Part shown: one piece after another, positions 59,845 to 62,047 of the stretch
Layout: each line of letters begins with the position of its first letter
Position numbering within the stretch: the first letter of the stretch is position 1
Origin: an uncultured Clostridia bacterium
Lineage (GTDB): Bacteria > Bacillota > Clostridia > Christensenellales > Borkfalkiaceae
Reading direction: 5' to 3'
Length of the DNA: 62,047 nucleotides
Assembly: GCA_947632015.1 (NCBI GenBank)
Contig: CANRNP010000004.1
Coordinates: forward strand, 1 to 62,047
Translations under genes and position numbers: made by a program
The notes under the pieces: model-generated
Seen by the model: the letters and a program-made list of their open reading frames with translations, nothing else
What the model was told of the DNA's origin: nothing
Databases searched by the model: none

Positions 59845-60672
59845 ATGTATTCCGAAAGTGCCTTAAAACTATATGCTCTGAAAAAAATGGGAATCATAAA
59901 ATCGAATGCCGCATTTTGGCGAGATCATGATAGGATTTTGCAAACAGCCGACTTTGATTTGCGTCCCTATGCCCGTGAATTGGAAGAAAACGGAATAAAT
60001 CTTCTCTGTGCATCAGATGAAGATTTCCCGCATATCGGTCTTTCGCTCCGTGCGAGCGAAAAGCCATATATCTTCGCCTATCGGGGAGATATTTCCCTGT
60101 TGAAAGAGATTGATCGCAATGTTGCCGTCGTCGGTGTTTTGAACCCATCGGAAAAGGTCATTTCCCGTGAGAGAAAGGTCGTGAGACGGCTCGCCCAAAA
60201 GGGCTTCGTGATCGTCAGCGGGCTTGCGCGGGGGTGCGATACAGTCGCCCATCGGGAGTGCCTTGCCTGCGGCGGAAGGACGGTAGCCATTCTCCCGACG
60301 ACGCTTTCCGGCGTTTATCCCAAGGAAAATGCGGCGCTCGCAGAGCAGATCGTGGAGAGCGGCGGGCTTGTCATCACAGAATACGTTACCGAGCCCAACA
60401 CGCGGCAAGGAGCGATCGGTCGGTTCATCGCCCGTGACGGATTGCAGGCAATGTTTGTAAACCGTATTATTTTGATTGCAAGCTATCTGAAGGGTGAGGG
60501 CGACAGCGGCTCCCGCCATGCCATGGAGAAGGCGAAGGCATACGGGCGGGAACGTTTTGTCATGTACCGAGAGGAGGATAATGACGACCCGCAATTCGGT
60601 CTCAACCGACAAGTTTTACAGGATGGCGGGGCCGTTTTAACTGCAAAAACGCTCGAAGTATTCTCAATGTGA
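59845..60672 (+). CDS. DprA/Smf-like SLOG-domain protein (divergent)
   Basis: VAVVGVLNPSEKVISRERKVVRRLAQKGFVIVSGLARGCDTVAHRECLACGGRTVAILPTTLSGVYPKENAALAEQIVESGGLVITEY. Confidence 0.82.
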   Translation: MYSESALKLYALKKMGIIKSNAAFWRDHDRILQTADFDLRPYARELEENGINLLCASDEDFPHIGLSLRASEKPYIFAYRGDISLLKEIDRNVAVVGVLNPSEKVISRERKVVRRLAQKGFVIVSGLARGCDTVAHRECLACGGRTVAILPTTLSGVYPKENAALAEQIVESGGLVITEYVTEPNTRQGAIGRFIARDGLQAMFVNRIILIASYLKGEGDSGSRHAMEKAKAYGRERFVMYREEDNDDPQFGLNRQVLQDGGAVLTAKTLEVFSM

Positions 60673-61205
60673 AATTCGTATTTGATTTAGATGACACTTT
60701 GATTGCATCGTCAGAACTCAATACCGATGCTTATAATTATGCGCTCGAATCGTTGGGCTATCAAAGACTTGACGGAGTTCACCGTATTACAAGAGAAAAT
60801 TTGAAGTGCATTCCCCCCGTTGTATCGGATGCGATCATTCGGCGCAAGCAGGAATATTTTTCGCAGGAGTGGCTACCATATCGTATTCTTTTGAATGACG
60901 GTCTACTGGAAGTTGTCATGAAGAACGGACGACAGAATTGCTTCCTTTGGACAAGGGCAAGAAAAGAACGCGCCGAAGCCGAGCTTACCATGTGCAATTT
61001 GAACCGATACTTTAAGGATATCATTTATGATGAAAAGAAATCTTTTCGCCGTTCCATGGAGCAGTTGAAACCAATCGTCGGACAGGACAAATTCCTGCTG
61101 TTTGAAGATAATTTGGAATTACTTAAATATCCTAATGTCAATAAAGTTTGCGACATCAACATGGAACATTTCCTTTATGCAATCTATCTTGTGCGGATAA
61201 AATAA
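60669..61205 (+). CDS. HAD-superfamily hydrolase-like protein
   Basis: MKFVFDLDDTLIAS motif I; NCFLWTRARKERAEAEL; FLLFEDNLELLKYPNV. Confidence 0.8.
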   Translation: MKFVFDLDDTLIASSELNTDAYNYALESLGYQRLDGVHRITRENLKCIPPVVSDAIIRRKQEYFSQEWLPYRILLNDGLLEVVMKNGRQNCFLWTRARKERAEAELTMCNLNRYFKDIIYDEKKSFRRSMEQLKPIVGQDKFLLFEDNLELLKYPNVNKVCDINMEHFLYAIYLVRIK

Positions 61206-61241
61206 AGCCAGGCGGGAGCGATTCGCTCCCGCCTGGCTTTA
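61203..61241 (+). terminator. Strong terminator-like palindrome after the HAD gene
   Basis: TAAAGCCAGGCGGGAGCGA-T-TCGCTCCCGCCTGGCTTTA. Confidence 0.75.
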
Positions 61242-61325
61242 TAGTTTGAAGTTTTTGAACTCTTCCATAGAAAAAGATAATCCGAACGTTTTGCGAATCA
61301 CAAAAAAGTTCGAATTATCCCAATG

Positions 61326-61370
61326 TGGCTGGGGTAGCTGGATTCGAACCAACGAATGACGGAGTCAGAG
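61326..61370 (-). pseudogene. 3' portion of a tRNA-Gln-like gene (acceptor 3' strand with CCA, T-arm, anticodon-side)
   Basis: Reverse complement CTCTGACTCCGTCATTCGTTGGTTCGAATCCAGCTACCCCAGCCA; no matching 5' acceptor TGGGGTA nearby. Confidence 0.6.
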
Positions 61371-61516
61371 GCAAATCGTTCACCTTGAAAAATCCCATAT
61401 CTTGTGGTTTGATATTCATTGCTACCACTACATAATCGATTTTTCGGCTATTCATCGGAAAAGTTTCCCCAAATTTCCCCAAATTTTCGCTTCGGCGTAA
61501 TCAGAAAAACTCACTC

Positions 61517-61544
61517 AAAAGGCGCACCCGCAGGTGCGCCTTTT
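61517..61544. terminator. Bidirectional terminator-like hairpin
   Basis: AAAAGGCGCACC-CGCA-GGTGCGCCTTTT. Confidence 0.75.
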
Positions 61545-61555
61545 CGTAGAATTTT

Positions 61556-62047
61556 TTATGACTTTAACCGATAACGGCGGTTGCGATTATTTCCTTCCGC
61601 GACGACGATGCCGTCTGCGATCATCTCATAGAGAATGGTTTTCAGCCGCGTCGGCTTTATCTCCAAAAGTTCTGCGAGTTCGGGAGTCGTTGCAGAGGCG
61701 TGGTCTGTCAAATACTGAATGATTTCCCGCTTTTGGATCGAGGTCTTGACACGCTCTTTTTTATCGTCGCTTTTTATCGTCGCTTTTCTATCGTCGCTTT
61801 TTATCGTCGCTTTTTCGATGGAGAGCGTCAGCGTCGAGCGCTCGGGTTCAAATTGTTCCGTGAGCGTGGGTATCGGAAGTTTCAATTTGTGCCATGCCGC
61901 ATAGATGCTCGGGATGCCGCTCCCCGCACGTTCGCCGATGCTGATAAGGTTGAACATCTTGATAAGGCTCGAATTTCTCGGATCGGAGACGCCACCGCTC
62001 TTCGCCTCTTCGATGTCGAGGCGGAAGTTCCCCGGGTTGGAGAAGGA
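61556..62047 (-). CDS. C-terminal part of an ATP-binding/AlbA-type transcriptional-regulator-like protein (5' end outside window)
   Basis: SNPGNFRLDIEEAKSGGVSDPRNSSLIKMFNLISIGERAGSGIPSIYAAW plus C-terminal winged helix; frame open to the window end. Confidence 0.7.
   Translation of the reverse strand, partial: SFSNPGNFRLDIEEAKSGGVSDPRNSSLIKMFNLISIGERAGSGIPSIYAAWHKLKLPIPTLTEQFEPERSTLTLSIEKATIKSDDRKATIKSDDKKERVKTSIQKREIIQYLTDHASATTPELAELLEIKPTRLKTILYEMIADGIVVAEGNNRNRRYRLKS
61762..61813. repeat. Short tandem repeat inside the edge ORF
   Basis: Four TATCGTCGC units spaced 13, 14 and 13 bp; encodes KATIKSDDR-KATIKSDDK (9-aa/27-bp repeat). Confidence 0.8.

Noticed and set aside
61326-61450. Intact tRNA-Gln gene
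   Set aside because: The 3' half is convincing but no 5' acceptor strand (TGGGGTA) or proper anticodon/D stem could be found within tRNA distance.

Overview
A roughly 62 kb, GC-rich (by eye) bacterial segment, probably from an uncultured Clostridia-like Firmicute. That assignment is inferred from gene content and RBS style only. Most genes are on the + strand. Main blocks: (1) RpiB/LacB-like isomerase, GH2 beta-galactosidase and class I phosphomannose isomerase (94-4712). (2) An NHLM/NHLP-type peptide export locus (4863-12012) with a short HlyD-like protein, a C39-peptidase ABC exporter, a second ABC exporter and two double-glycine-leader precursors. It also holds an embedded zeta-toxin-like pair and an orphan response regulator with Glu at the phospho-acceptor position; no maturase is visible. 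(3) A polar amino-acid ABC transporter with a lobe-swapped SBP-permease fusion and an ATPase carrying an extra C-terminal domain, then an aquaporin. (4) An AvaI/BsoBI-like restriction endonuclease with a DNA methyltransferase. (5) Lgt-like and CPBP proteins and a DeoR regulator. (6) A probable operon (21607-29227) with two SGNH-like/LRR5 surface proteins, a CAT-fold acyltransferase, an AMP-forming ligase, a small membrane protein and an MBOAT. It looks like a dlt-type surface acylation system with no carrier protein, and is my leading candidate for an undescribed system. (7) A large glycan-utilisation region (29508-58457): two GH3 proteins (one with a collagen-like stalk), an InlB-repeat protein, GH78, rhaB/rhaA/rhaD, a GPH symporter, GH2, a CBM-like lipoprotein, three GH43 and a sugar ABC transporter, ended by a LacI regulator. 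(8) A DprA-like SLOG plus HAD gene pair next to a tRNA-Gln 3' remnant, then a truncated regulator at the window edge. All family assignments come from reading motifs by eye; no database search was run.
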